Positions 34,977 through 44,528 of a stretch of DNA of 46,332 nt are shown here, in pieces. Every line of letters begins with the position of its first letter. Position 1 is the stretch's first letter. The position numbers and the translations under genes were made by a program. Source of the stretch: Bacteroidota bacterium (GTDB lineage: Bacteria; Bacteroidota; Bacteroidia; NORP154); NCBI GenBank assembly GCA_022572355.1, contig JACZWC010000037.1:1-46332 (forward strand), read 5' to 3'. Under the pieces are notes generated by a model, which was not told the DNA's origin, did no database searches, and saw only the letters and a list, made by a program, of their open reading frames with translations.

Positions 34977-37916
34977 ATGATTAAAAAAGCCATCATTGTC
35001 TTATGTGCTTTTCTATTCAGCAGTATTACTTCCTATAGCCAAAACTTCTGTGGTAGAGATTCACTACATCAGGCACTCTTAAATACAGATAAGGCATACA
35101 AAGCAAAATCGGAGCAAATTGCTGCACTCTGGCAAGATCATCTTAATTCTCAGTTCAAAAAAGTATCCCAAGATACTTTTACTCGTATCATACCTGTGGT
35201 TTTTCACATAATACATGACAACGGGCCGGAAAACATCCCTGATTCCCTTATTTATGAACAGGTAGATATATTAAATGAGAGCTTTCGTAAGATTTCCGGT
35301 ACTCCTGGTGATGGTGCAGGGGTGGATACTAAAATAGAGTTTTGTTTGGCAACGCTTGCCCCTAACGGTAATCCTACTACAGGCATTACGCGAACACAAA
35401 CACCTTGTACTGACATTACCCAACCGGGTTGTGGTGGATGGCCAAAGAACATTATTTTTTGGGGCGATAATGGCAACTTCTATCTGAATATCTGGATTAG
35501 GAAAAATTTTGGGTACTTGGGTTTAGGTGGCCCATCATATCATATAGAAGTAAGATATGATTGCATTGGAAGAAATAGTCTTCTTAACGGCAGAGTAGTT
35601 GTTCATGAGGCCGGCCATGTTTTTACGTTAGACCATACTTTCGAAGGCGGCTGCGGTACTGCTGATTGCGCTACAAGCGGCGATTATATTTGTGACACGC
35701 CTCCTGTTGCTTTCCCCAATAGTGGTTGTGGAGTGGCTAACACTTGCTCTACCGATACCCCGGACTTACCTGACCAGAAAGAAAATTATATGGATTATAC
35801 CCATGATGTTTGTCAAAATATGTTTACACAAGGTCAAAAGGAGAAAATGCTCTTATCTATAGATAATCGTAATTTATCATCAGAGCTTTATTTAATGCTT
35901 TCCGGCTGTAGCCAATGTGATAGTGCAGTTTGTCCTCCTTTTGCCAATTTTAAAGCGGATAAAACATTTTTATATATAGGGGATACAGTAAATTTTACCG
36001 ACCTGTCCGTTCGCGCTCCTACAAGCTGGCAATGGAGTTTTCCAGGCGGAGTTCCATCAACTTCTACTGTTCAGAACCCAACGGTTCGGTATGATACTGC
36101 AGGTTATTACACTGTAACCTTAATAATTTCCAATGCTGCGGGTAGTGATTCCATAACTTTTACCAATTATATGAGAGTTCTGAATAAAAATGTCAGCACT
36201 CTGGATGGTGGTCTTCTGAGTTTTAAACCATACCCTCTAAAAATATATAATAATGAATTATATGTTGGAGGAGGGGGGAGTTTGGGGTTTGGTCCCCCTA
36301 ATATGGAAATGACAAAATGGAGCGGAACAAATTGGGATAGTGTTGGAACTGGGACAGTGACTGACGTATATCATATGGAAGTATACAAAAATGAGCTTTA
36401 TGTAACCTCAGATTTACGTGGTATTTATAAATGGGACGGTAGCAACTGGGATTCTCTTGGCCATTTTCAATTTACTAACATCCAGTGGATGCGCCAACAT
36501 GCTCTGATCGTGTTTAATAACGAATTGTATATAGGTGGGGATAGCATTGTAATGAAATGGGATGGGACTACTGATTCTGTGGTAGGAGTAATAACTATGA
36601 ATAATTGGTGGGGGGAGATATATTCCATGGCTGTATATAACAATGAGCTATACGTTGGTGGAGTGTTTGATACAATCAATGGTATAGCGGTTAATAACAT
36701 AGCAAAATTTGATGGAACTAATTGGTATCCTGTAGGTTCTGGAATAAATGGTACTTCTTATGTAATGCACGTATATAATAATGAGCTATATGTGGGAGGG
36801 AATTTTGATACAGTAGGTGGGGTTCAGACATTTGATCTTGCGCGCTGGGATGGAGCCAACTGGTCATCTTTAGGTTTTGATAGTTCATTAATATTAACTC
36901 ATGTTCGCGCCCTTGAAGAATGGAACAATAAATTATATGTTGGGGGTGTATTATCTTCAGTAGCAGGTATAAGCGCAGGATATATTGCAAGGTGGGATGG
37001 AACTTCCTGGACAGCCGTTATACCTGATGTAAATAATATGGTTAAAGGTTTGAAAGTATATAACAATGAGCTATATGCCTCTGGATGGTTTACTTATGCC
37101 GGTATACCCGTAAATTACATAACCAAATGGGGTTGTGATTCTTTAACAGTTGGTTTTGCCCAAAGTAACAATATAGTTGATTTAGCCGTTTCAGGTAATG
37201 TAATCTTTACAAATCAAAGTATAAATGCTATTTCGATATACTGGGAATTTGGAGATGGCGCAACAGATACAATTCAAAACCCTGTCCACATCTATTGGCA
37301 GGAGGGAACATATACAGTTACTTTAACTGCAACCAACGATGTATGTGCAAATTCCTACACTTCTACCGTTGTGGTTACATGGGGTTGTTCCCCACTTGGT
37401 ATTGGTTTATATCAGAATAAAGATACTGTAGATTTGGCTGTTTCAGGGGATGTGGAGTTTTTCTCTCAGGTTGTTTATGCTGATTCCATGATCTGGGATT
37501 TCGGCGATGGAATAACCGACACTGCTGAAAACCCTACCCATACATACACTCAATCCGGAACATATACCGTTACCCTTACCGGTTTTAAAGATACCTGTTC
37601 AAATTCTGCTACCTCAACTATTGTGGTAATAGGTAATGTTGGCGTTGAGGGTTTACAATCCGCAAGTGAGCATTTGCAAATCTATCCAAATCCAAATACT
37701 GGAGAGTTTACTTTAGAGATAGATTTACAAGAGAATACCGAGTTGGGCATCAAACTCTATCACTTTACCGGCCAGCTAATCTACTCAGAAGGAATCGGCA
37801 ATGTTACCGGCAATTATACTCAGCAGATAGATTTGAGTAAAAATGCTAAAGGGATATATTATGTGCAGGTTGTGACTGATGGAGTTGTCATTACCAAAAA
37901 AGTTATTTATCAATGA
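34977..37916 (+). CDS. Secreted M43 metalloprotease with propeller repeats, PKD domains and T9SS type A sorting domain (copy 1)
   Basis: 979 residues, signal peptide 1-22 (ITSYSQN). The protease domain (about 70-305) has the zinc site HEAGHVFTLDH (His210, His214, His220) and the Met-turn ENYMDYTHDVC (269 on), with paired cysteines (CGTADCATSGDYICD). A PKD domain follows (about 318-405: WQWSFPGGVPSTS). Residues about 410-720 hold some six repeats of about 50 residues with the pattern YNNELYVGGxFDT...IAKWDGTNW, which probably fold as a beta-propeller. Two more PKD domains (WEFGDG, WDFGDG) precede a type A sorting domain (LQIYPNPNTGEFTLEID, KGIYYVQVV). Zn-dependent proteolysis outside the cell is predicted. 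Its stop overlaps the start of its paralog by 4 bases (ATGA), so both are translationally coupled. Confidence 0.92.
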   Translation: MIKKAIIVLCAFLFSSITSYSQNFCGRDSLHQALLNTDKAYKAKSEQIAALWQDHLNSQFKKVSQDTFTRIIPVVFHIIHDNGPENIPDSLIYEQVDILNESFRKISGTPGDGAGVDTKIEFCLATLAPNGNPTTGITRTQTPCTDITQPGCGGWPKNIIFWGDNGNFYLNIWIRKNFGYLGLGGPSYHIEVRYDCIGRNSLLNGRVVVHEAGHVFTLDHTFEGGCGTADCATSGDYICDTPPVAFPNSGCGVANTCSTDTPDLPDQKENYMDYTHDVCQNMFTQGQKEKMLLSIDNRNLSSELYLMLSGCSQCDSAVCPPFANFKADKTFLYIGDTVNFTDLSVRAPTSWQWSFPGGVPSTSTVQNPTVRYDTAGYYTVTLIISNAAGSDSITFTNYMRVLNKNVSTLDGGLLSFKPYPLKIYNNELYVGGGGSLGFGPPNMEMTKWSGTNWDSVGTGTVTDVYHMEVYKNELYVTSDLRGIYKWDGSNWDSLGHFQFTNIQWMRQHALIVFNNELYIGGDSIVMKWDGTTDSVVGVITMNNWWGEIYSMAVYNNELYVGGVFDTINGIAVNNIAKFDGTNWYPVGSGINGTSYVMHVYNNELYVGGNFDTVGGVQTFDLARWDGANWSSLGFDSSLILTHVRALEEWNNKLYVGGVLSSVAGISAGYIARWDGTSWTAVIPDVNNMVKGLKVYNNELYASGWFTYAGIPVNYITKWGCDSLTVGFAQSNNIVDLAVSGNVIFTNQSINAISIYWEFGDGATDTIQNPVHIYWQEGTYTVTLTATNDVCANSYTSTVVVTWGCSPLGIGLYQNKDTVDLAVSGDVEFFSQVVYADSMIWDFGDGITDTAENPTHTYTQSGTYTVTLTGFKDTCSNSATSTIVVIGNVGVEGLQSASEHLQIYPNPNTGEFTLEIDLQENTELGIKLYHFTGQLIYSEGIGNVTGNYTQQIDLSKNAKGIYYVQVVTDGVVITKKVIYQ

Positions 37917-40900
37917 AAAAAGCAACCATAATCTTATCTATTTGCTTACTTCACTACACAATTTCTCTTAGTCAATATACGTGCGGGTCAGATTCGATAG
38001 ATCAAATCTTATTAAATGCAGACTCTGCGGCTATAGCAAAATTTGAGCAATTAAAAACATACTGGAAAAATCAACCTGCCTCGCTAAATAAGAAAAAAGC
38101 GCTCTGTGATATAACCAAAATTGTTCCGGTTGTTTTTCACATTATTCACGATAACGGGCCTGAAAACATCCCTGATTCGCTTATATATGAGCAGATTGAG
38201 ATATTAAACGAGGATTTTCGCAAGCTAACCAGCACTCCGGGTGATGGAGCAGGAGTAGATACGGAAATTGAATTTTGTCTTGCAACGATAGATCCCGACG
38301 GAAATCCAACAACCGGCATAACCCGTACCGACACACCATGTACAGATTTAAGCAATCCCGGATGTGGAGGTACATTATGGCCTGGAAGTATCATTTTTTG
38401 GGGTGATTCAACCAAGTCGTATTTGAATATATGGATTCGCAGAAACTTTGGTCACTTGGGTTTGGGTGGTGTTGGGTGGATGGTAGAAGTGCGGTATAAT
38501 CTTATTGGGCGCAATGGTGCTTTCAATGGCAGGGGAGTTACCCATGAAGTAGGTCATTGGTTAAGTTTGTATCACACTTTCAATGATGGTTGCGGTACTG
38601 ATTGTGCTACGAGCGGGGATTATGTTTGTGACACCCCCCCGGTGGCTGCTCCTGGCAGTTGTCCTCCTGGAGCCAACACCTGCTCAAATGATAACCCTGA
38701 CACCCTTGACCAGGTAGAAAATTATATGGATTATAGCTTGAATTGTGCCAATATGTTTACTGAAGGGCAGAAAACAAGGATGTATCAAAAGATAGATAAT
38801 CCCTCTTCGTATATTTCATATCTGGCAACCTGGCAGAATTTACAAAACACCGGTTGTGATCCTCCCCCTACCTTCTGCGCTCCTATTGCTGATTTTAGTT
38901 CAGATAAGAAGTTGATCAATATTGGTGAAAGTGTAACTTTCACAGATCTTTCTTATTACACCCCAACTTCGTGGGAGTGGAGCTTTCCCGGTGGCAATCC
39001 CTCAACCGATACTTCGCAAAACCCTGTGGTAACTTATAACAATATTGGCACTTATGATGTGACATTAATAGCCACCAGTACCGATGGCAGTGATACGATT
39101 ATTAAAAACAATTACATTACTACAGTTACCCAACAATGGAGCAGTTTAGGAACAGGTATGGATGGATCCGATGGGGGAACAGTTTTCACTTTGGAGGTAT
39201 ATCAAAATGAACTTTATGCAGGTGGTTATTTTGATATTGCTGACGGAGACAGTGCAATAAAAATTGCAAGATGGGATGGAACGAATTGGTATGCATTGGG
39301 CGCTGGTATGATAGATACAAACTGGTGGACTGCTAACACTGCAATGGTAGAAGCTCTTGAAGTTTATAACAATGAGTTATATGTCGGCGGAACTTTCACC
39401 AGTGCAGGGGATACAAGTGCTTTTCATATTGCCAGGTGGGATGGCAGTAACTGGTCTGCTGTAGGATCAGGGTTACCTGGCAGTTGGGGTGTATATGAAC
39501 TGGTTGTATTTAATAGCGAATTATATGTGGGTGTATATGATAGTATTATGAAATGGGATGGAACAAACTGGTCAAAAGCTGCAACAACTAATCATTCTAT
39601 ATTGGCATTATATGTATATAATAACGAGTTGTATGCGGCAGGTCAATTTGACACTATTAATGGTATGGCTGCCAGGATTGCAAGATTTGATGGAACAACC
39701 TGGTATCCCTTTGTATCGGAATTGACACCCTTCAACACATCTTCTGTGTCAGCAATAATAGGATATGATAGTATGCTTTATATTGGGGGTGGGTTTGATT
39801 CAGTGGATGGAGTGAACGCCAATAGTATTGCCCGCTGGGATGGTGTAAACTGGAACCCGGTTGATTCAGGTGTAGGTGGAAGTCCTAATATTGTTGATTA
39901 TCTTACCGTTTGGAATGATAAATTAATTGTAGGGGGGTGGTTTAGTACTGCCGGTGGAAATATTGTTAATAATATTGCAAGTTGGGATGGAAGTTCATGG
40001 ATGTCGTTGGGATCAGGAACCAGTGGCACACCTACCGGTGGCATGGTTAGAGCCTTAAAAGTATGGGATAACGAACTTTACGTAGGTGGTAGTTTTATTA
40101 CCGCAGGAGGAGATACTGTAAATTGTATTGTAAAATGGGGTTGTGATAATTTAGGTGTCAGCTTCATCCAGAGCGCAGATACAGTGGATTTAGCAGTTTC
40201 AGGAAACGTAATTTTTACAGACCAGAGCGTAAATGCGGTTAATTGGTTTTGGGATTTTGGAGACGGGGCAACGGATACGGTTCAAAATCCTGCATATTCC
40301 TACTGGCAAGAGGGAACCTATACAGTAACTTTAACAACTACCAATGACACCTGCTCAAATTCTGCCATTTCAACGGTAGTGGTTATATGGAATTGCTATC
40401 CGCTTAGTGTTAACTTTCAAAGTGCAGATACAGTAAATTTGGCTGTTTCAGGAGATATACAATTCACCTCTCAAACTTCAGCAGTAGATTCTTTTTTATG
40501 GGATTTTGGAGACGGAACAACTGATACCGCTCAAAATCCATTACACACTTATGACAGTGTGGGTGTTTACACGGTTACTTTAACCGGCTTTAGAGATACC
40601 TGTTCAAGCGCTGCTGTTAAAACAGTTGTGGTTATAAAGGATTGTTCTTTTTTAAATGCCAACTTTATTCAAAGCACTGATACAGTGAATATTGCTGTTT
40701 CAGGGGCAGTGCAGTTTACAGACAGTAGTACCAATGCTTTACAATGGAATTGGAATTTTGGAGACGGGAATACAGAAACCATGCAAAATCCAACTCATTC
40801 CTACGATTCTGTAGGTACTTATACGGTTACATTAATTGTAGATACAGGAATATGCTCTGATACAGCTACTTCAATTATTGTAGTGGTAAATAATGTTGGG

Positions 40901-41173
40901 GTAAAAGGTTTACAATCTGCGAGTGATCACCTGCAAATCTATCCCAATCCCAACACTGGCCAGTTTACCTTAGAAATGGATTTGCAAGAGGAAACCAAGT
41001 TAAATATTAAATTCTATCATTTCACCGGCCAACTGATCTACTCAGAAGTGATTGGTAATGTTATCGGTAACTATACTCAACAAATAGATTTAAACGGTTA
41101 TTCCAAAGGAGTATATTTTGTGCAAATTTCAATTGATAACAGTATTCTCACCCGAAAAGTTGTCCTTTATTAG
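37913..41173 (+). CDS. Secreted M43 metalloprotease with propeller repeats, PKD domains and T9SS type A sorting domain (copy 2)
   Basis: 1086 residues, signal peptide 1-20 (TISLSQ). Same plan as its upstream neighbour: protease domain with HEVGHWLSLYH (His211, His215, His221) and Met-turn ENYMDYSLNC (269 on); a PKD domain (WEWSFPGGNPSTD); propeller-like repeats (YNNELYVGGTFTSAGD, IARWDGSNWSAVGSG); then three PKD domains (WDFGDGATD, WDFGDGTTD, WNFGDGNTE) against two in copy 1; and a type A sorting domain (LQIYPNPNTGQFTLEMD, KGVYFVQIS). The identical block FHIIHDNGPENIPDSLIYEQ in both copies shows a recent tandem duplication. The extra C-terminal PKD suggests module gain or loss after duplication. 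Confidence 0.93.
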   Translation: MKKATIILSICLLHYTISLSQYTCGSDSIDQILLNADSAAIAKFEQLKTYWKNQPASLNKKKALCDITKIVPVVFHIIHDNGPENIPDSLIYEQIEILNEDFRKLTSTPGDGAGVDTEIEFCLATIDPDGNPTTGITRTDTPCTDLSNPGCGGTLWPGSIIFWGDSTKSYLNIWIRRNFGHLGLGGVGWMVEVRYNLIGRNGAFNGRGVTHEVGHWLSLYHTFNDGCGTDCATSGDYVCDTPPVAAPGSCPPGANTCSNDNPDTLDQVENYMDYSLNCANMFTEGQKTRMYQKIDNPSSYISYLATWQNLQNTGCDPPPTFCAPIADFSSDKKLINIGESVTFTDLSYYTPTSWEWSFPGGNPSTDTSQNPVVTYNNIGTYDVTLIATSTDGSDTIIKNNYITTVTQQWSSLGTGMDGSDGGTVFTLEVYQNELYAGGYFDIADGDSAIKIARWDGTNWYALGAGMIDTNWWTANTAMVEALEVYNNELYVGGTFTSAGDTSAFHIARWDGSNWSAVGSGLPGSWGVYELVVFNSELYVGVYDSIMKWDGTNWSKAATTNHSILALYVYNNELYAAGQFDTINGMAARIARFDGTTWYPFVSELTPFNTSSVSAIIGYDSMLYIGGGFDSVDGVNANSIARWDGVNWNPVDSGVGGSPNIVDYLTVWNDKLIVGGWFSTAGGNIVNNIASWDGSSWMSLGSGTSGTPTGGMVRALKVWDNELYVGGSFITAGGDTVNCIVKWGCDNLGVSFIQSADTVDLAVSGNVIFTDQSVNAVNWFWDFGDGATDTVQNPAYSYWQEGTYTVTLTTTNDTCSNSAISTVVVIWNCYPLSVNFQSADTVNLAVSGDIQFTSQTSAVDSFLWDFGDGTTDTAQNPLHTYDSVGVYTVTLTGFRDTCSSAAVKTVVVIKDCSFLNANFIQSTDTVNIAVSGAVQFTDSSTNALQWNWNFGDGNTETMQNPTHSYDSVGTYTVTLIVDTGICSDTATSIIVVVNNVGVKGLQSASDHLQIYPNPNTGQFTLEMDLQEETKLNIKFYHFTGQLIYSEVIGNVIGNYTQQIDLNGYSKGVYFVQISIDNSILTRKVVLY

Positions 41174-41214
41174 CTATTAGCGGAATTTTTTGAGCGTTGT
41201 GGAAGCCAAGCTCT

Positions 41215-41268
41215 TTTCAATTTTGTTTTGACCTTTGAAAATTAAATGATTCCAAAGCAAAATTGAAA
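41215..41268. repeat. 15-bp inverted repeat after the M43 operon
   Basis: TTTCAATTTTGTTTT (41215-41229) pairs with AAAGCAAAATTGAAA (41254-41268), with one G-U pair and a 24-base loop. It lies 41 bases after the protease stop. It may be a terminator-like stem or the end of a lost mobile element. Confidence 0.6.
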
Positions 41269-41637
41269 TGTACTTGGTGTGTTGATGCCAAACCCTTTCT
41301 TGCGCGGTGGCAAAAAAACTAAATCGAGTATTGTCCACTTAATTGTCTACGGAGCAGAAGTCTTACCGTAGTCCTGTTAAACCGTTCAAGTTGCTACGGT
41401 CTTGTCAAATCCTACTGAACTTTCAGAGTGCAGGTCAACCGTTTTATTAAAGTCCCCCGAAACCGCACTTGAATCGTACTTGCTTTTCAGGTTGTTACTT
41501 GCCAGTCAGAGTGTACTGGTCTGTCCGTTTTTTTATAGTCCGAAGGTTTTACTACAAAATTTTCCGCCCGCTATTACTTACAACTTGTTTATATGCGCAA
41601 CTATATGATTAACTATTGCTGATAAAAAGCCCTGTGT

Positions 41638-41684
41638 AACGGTTATCGGGCATTGAAAAATTAATTTTATCGCGTATAACCGTT
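41638..41684. repeat. Inverted repeat AACGGTTAT / ATAACCGTT
   Basis: Perfect 9-bp arms at 41638-41646 and 41676-41684, separated by 29 bases, with a nested GCCC/GGGC pair overlapping the left arm. It lies 128 bases before the phosphatase gene. It could be a regulatory hairpin or a recombination-site remnant. Confidence 0.5.
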
Positions 41685-41811
41685 GTTAGTAAAGATACCG
41701 AATTTTTAATGATTGCATATTACCAGCGGCGCATGCTCAGCTTTTTAAATCGATTACCAGTCCTATTCTTTTATAACTACATTAGCAATGTAAATGATAA
41801 TGTAGATCAGG

Positions 41812-42690
41812 ATGACGAATGTAAAAAGTGTGGATGAATTGCAGGAGGAGAATGCGATGCTTAAAGCAAAGCTAAAAACCGCCTTTCGGGAGCTGGGACA
41901 GCGAAATGACCAACTGAGTGAAAAACACCAGGAGGTAACGGACAGCATCAATTATGCGCAACGCATTCAAATTGCGATGATGCAGCCAGAATACCTTGTA
42001 AAAGAAAGGCTGGAAGACAGCTTCATCATCTATATGCCCAAGGATGTGGTGAGTGGCGATTTCTACTATGTGGGTAAAAAGCAAGATGACATAGTTGTTT
42101 TCGGAGCAATTGATTGCACTGGTCATGGAGTACCGGGAGCATTGTTATCCGTGATCGGATTCACATTTATTCAGCAGGCCGTTCGTGAGCGCGGCATGAC
42201 CACACCATCAGATATCTTGACATTTTTAGACGATGGAGTGAACAGGATACTGAGGCAAACAGGTGATGAAAGCGGTGTTAAGGATGGTATGGATCTTGCG
42301 CTTTGTTCATTGAATACCAAAACCAGGGTGCTCGAGTATGCTGGCGCCTATAATCCCTTGTATTATTTCAATAAAGGAGAGCTGAAAGAAGTAAAAGCGA
42401 ATAGAAACCCTATTGGTGTCAATGAGGATGGCATACCGGATGAGTACACCAACCACAGGGTTCAATTAGATAAAGGAGATACGTTGTACCTGATGTCAGA
42501 TGGTTTTGCCGATCAATTTGGAGGCAAGCACGGTTCCAAGTTCAAGTACAGGAGGCTCAGAAAGCTGATACATTCTATTCAGGACTTGAGCATGGGGGGG
42601 CAAAAGGAAAAGTTTGAAGATGCTTTTTACCGTTGGAAAGGTGATTATGACCAGGTGGATGATATACTCATCATTGGGGTGCGTGTTTGA
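41812..42690 (+). CDS. SpoIIE/PP2C-family protein phosphatase with N-terminal coiled coil
   Basis: 292 residues. Residues 5-45 form a coiled coil (VDELQEENAMLKAKLKTAF), followed by the linker SINYAQRIQ common in Bacteroidota response proteins of this type. The phosphatase domain (about 70-292) has the metal-binding motifs SGDFYY (81-86), DCTGHGVPGALLS (101-113), GMDLALC, MSDGFADQFGG and a final VDDILIIGVRV. It should remove phosphate from Ser/Thr in partner proteins, such as anti-sigma-factor antagonists, with Mn or Mg. No input domain (GAF, PAS, TPR) is present, so the coiled coil may tie it to a partner. The stop is 26 bases before the start of the next membrane protein, so they may be co-transcribed. 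Confidence 0.9.
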   Translation: MTNVKSVDELQEENAMLKAKLKTAFRELGQRNDQLSEKHQEVTDSINYAQRIQIAMMQPEYLVKERLEDSFIIYMPKDVVSGDFYYVGKKQDDIVVFGAIDCTGHGVPGALLSVIGFTFIQQAVRERGMTTPSDILTFLDDGVNRILRQTGDESGVKDGMDLALCSLNTKTRVLEYAGAYNPLYYFNKGELKEVKANRNPIGVNEDGIPDEYTNHRVQLDKGDTLYLMSDGFADQFGGKHGSKFKYRRLRKLIHSIQDLSMGGQKEKFEDAFYRWKGDYDQVDDILIIGVRV

Positions 42691-42716
42691 CCAAGTGCTT
42701 GGTGGTATATGAATCC

Positions 42717-44444
42717 ATGAAATTTTTTAGAAATAAATTCTTAAGAACATTTAAAGATTTATTTGTTAATCCACAAAGAGTCTTTCAAAATAATAGCTCC
42801 GAGTATTTAGGTCATTGGCAATTCACCTTATTGTTATTTGGTACAACGGTATTTCTTGGCTATTTCTACAACTCTATCTTTTCTGAGGTAACTTATTACA
42901 GCAGTGCTGTAAGTGACAGATTAGCACAATTCCGAAGTGCATTTGACAATTTCAATCAGGATTTTGAGGTATCCATAGAATTAATCAAATCAGGACTGGT
43001 TGTCCTTGTTTTTTCTTACATGCTATTTAAAAAGGCGCGCGTCGAGTTTAAATCCTTCTTCGCAATGATGATCTATGTATTGGGAATAATGAATACCATC
43101 GTGTTTTCACTTATGTTTCTGGATGATATCTCTCATCCTTTTCATTTTCATATCCCTTTTGTAATAATCCGTTATTGTGGAATTGCATATTTATTTTATG
43201 CCTGCATTATTTTTTTCAAAAATCCCATTACAACAACTGTCAAACTGATTTTACTAATTGTTCCCTCAGTCTTATTATATGACAACTTGCTAACTCCTTT
43301 GGCCGATAATTCATATATACGGCTTTTTCATAAAGACAAAATAATCCATGAATATGTGGAAACCAGTTTATTGAAAGATTCAAAAAAATTGGTAAATGGG
43401 CAGGCGGTAATCTCATCAACGCATCCATTGGATGAATCCTCAACCCTAATTTGCAATCGAAGAGATGGGAACTATAACTTTGATATAATAAGCGATAATG
43501 GGCTTTTGAACATATATAAACATCAAAATTTAAGTATTCCTGTTATAGTAAATGATACTGTATTTGCCTATACAATTCTTGGCTCAAATCCAACTAACAA
43601 GGTTGTTTCAAGTATCGTAATCCCAGAAACAAATATTACCGACACCATATCGATACATTTATTTCTGAGAGCTATTGAGCCACTGAATGATGAGCGGGTT
43701 GTAATGCTCGGAAGAAATGCTGAAAAGTATCCAAAAGCCATTATTTTAAACAGGTTTACGAAATCAAATGACAGTTTAGTCCTGCTGCAGGACGAATTTA
43801 AAAATCATGTTTTTATACATTTTAGGGAATATGCCGATTCTTTGTTTTTATTTACAACATGCGAATTTGAAGATGGATTTGCAATTAAGTATACAATGAA
43901 TTTGATGAACGCTCATTCGAAGATTGTAGTTAAATCAACGAACGTATTCGAAAGAAACAATAGGTATTCCTTTGGTCTGCCAAGCATGGAATTTGTTAAT
44001 GATACTACAATTATTTTTGGCTATATACATCCAAATGACATCAGTGATCAATTGTTTTTAGTTTCTTTCAACCTTCAAAATTTTGAAAAAAATTGGGAGA
44101 AAATTATTGAAATAACAAATGATCAAATGCATAAGTTTGATCTGAAATATTATGATGAATCTATCTATTTTACCGGTCACGCACATTTATATCTTCACAA
44201 ATATTGGCTTACCGATGAAAAAACATATGGCTTTTTAGGGCGCATTGATCTCGATGGGAATTTAACTTCTTTAGAATACCTGAAAGAATCAGATTACTTT
44301 CACACTGCGTTGAACGGTTTTTTTATCTCGAATAAAAATTTATTTGTTCTTGGAAACAGTTATACAGATGATGGCTTATTATCAAAAGTCCTTTTTCGTA
44401 AGAATCACTTTTTTCAGATTAATGTTAATGACAATTTAAACTAA
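42717..44444 (+). CDS. Membrane protein of unknown function with large extracytoplasmic domain
   Basis: 575 residues from the ATG at 42717. A longer frame opens at a TTG at 42687 inside the phosphatase gene, but its added ten residues look artificial. The N-terminal part (residues 1-200) has basic KFLRTFKDLFVNPQRVF and about five membrane segments (for example FTLLLFGTTVFLGYF, LVVLVFSYMLF, FVIIRYCGIAYLFYACIIFF, LILLIVPSVLLY). The DLFVNPQRVF opening recalls Yip1/DUF3667-type membrane domains, but the match is weak. The remaining about 370 residues are rich in beta strands and are probably outside the inner membrane. No family is recognised. The neighbouring phosphatase hints at a signalling role (inference). 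Confidence 0.75.
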   Translation: MKFFRNKFLRTFKDLFVNPQRVFQNNSSEYLGHWQFTLLLFGTTVFLGYFYNSIFSEVTYYSSAVSDRLAQFRSAFDNFNQDFEVSIELIKSGLVVLVFSYMLFKKARVEFKSFFAMMIYVLGIMNTIVFSLMFLDDISHPFHFHIPFVIIRYCGIAYLFYACIIFFKNPITTTVKLILLIVPSVLLYDNLLTPLADNSYIRLFHKDKIIHEYVETSLLKDSKKLVNGQAVISSTHPLDESSTLICNRRDGNYNFDIISDNGLLNIYKHQNLSIPVIVNDTVFAYTILGSNPTNKVVSSIVIPETNITDTISIHLFLRAIEPLNDERVVMLGRNAEKYPKAIILNRFTKSNDSLVLLQDEFKNHVFIHFREYADSLFLFTTCEFEDGFAIKYTMNLMNAHSKIVVKSTNVFERNNRYSFGLPSMEFVNDTTIIFGYIHPNDISDQLFLVSFNLQNFEKNWEKIIEITNDQMHKFDLKYYDESIYFTGHAHLYLHKYWLTDEKTYGFLGRIDLDGNLTSLEYLKESDYFHTALNGFFISNKNLFVLGNSYTDDGLLSKVLFRKNHFFQINVNDNLN

Positions 44445-44464
44445 ACAACACTTAACAAAAAACA

Positions 44465-44499
44465 AACGCCATTTAGACCAGACGTTTATTAAGGGCGTT
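44465..44499. repeat. Inverted repeat AACGCC / GGCGTT before the thiolase gene
   Basis: Six-bp arms at 44465-44470 and 44494-44499 with a 23-base loop, in the 84-base gap between the membrane protein and the thiolase. It is not followed by a T-run, so it is not a typical terminator. Confidence 0.35.
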
Positions 44500-44528
44500 G
44501 CTAACCGATAATCAAAAGATCAATAAGT

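Larger units (their letters stand above)
41174..41811. other. Gene-free 638-base region with several inverted repeats
   Basis: No convincing gene is present; the frame at 41402-41608 lacks a family match and a start context. Structures seen: a 15-bp stem (41215-41229 with 41254-41268, one G-U pair), ACCGTAG/CTACGGT (41365-41371 with 41394-41400), GCCC/GGGC around AACGGTTAT, and AACGGTTAT/ATAACCGTT (41638-41646 with 41676-41684). The first may terminate the protease operon. The rest suggests a decayed insertion or recombination site, without a firm assignment. Confidence 0.5.

Noticed and set aside
41402..41608. A 68-codon frame in the gene-free region
   Set aside because: There is no start context, no domain and no signal peptide; the region is dominated by inverted repeats.
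41638..41684. Integron attC site
   Set aside because: The arms do not show the RYYYAAC/GTTRRRY core boxes, and no integrase gene is seen.
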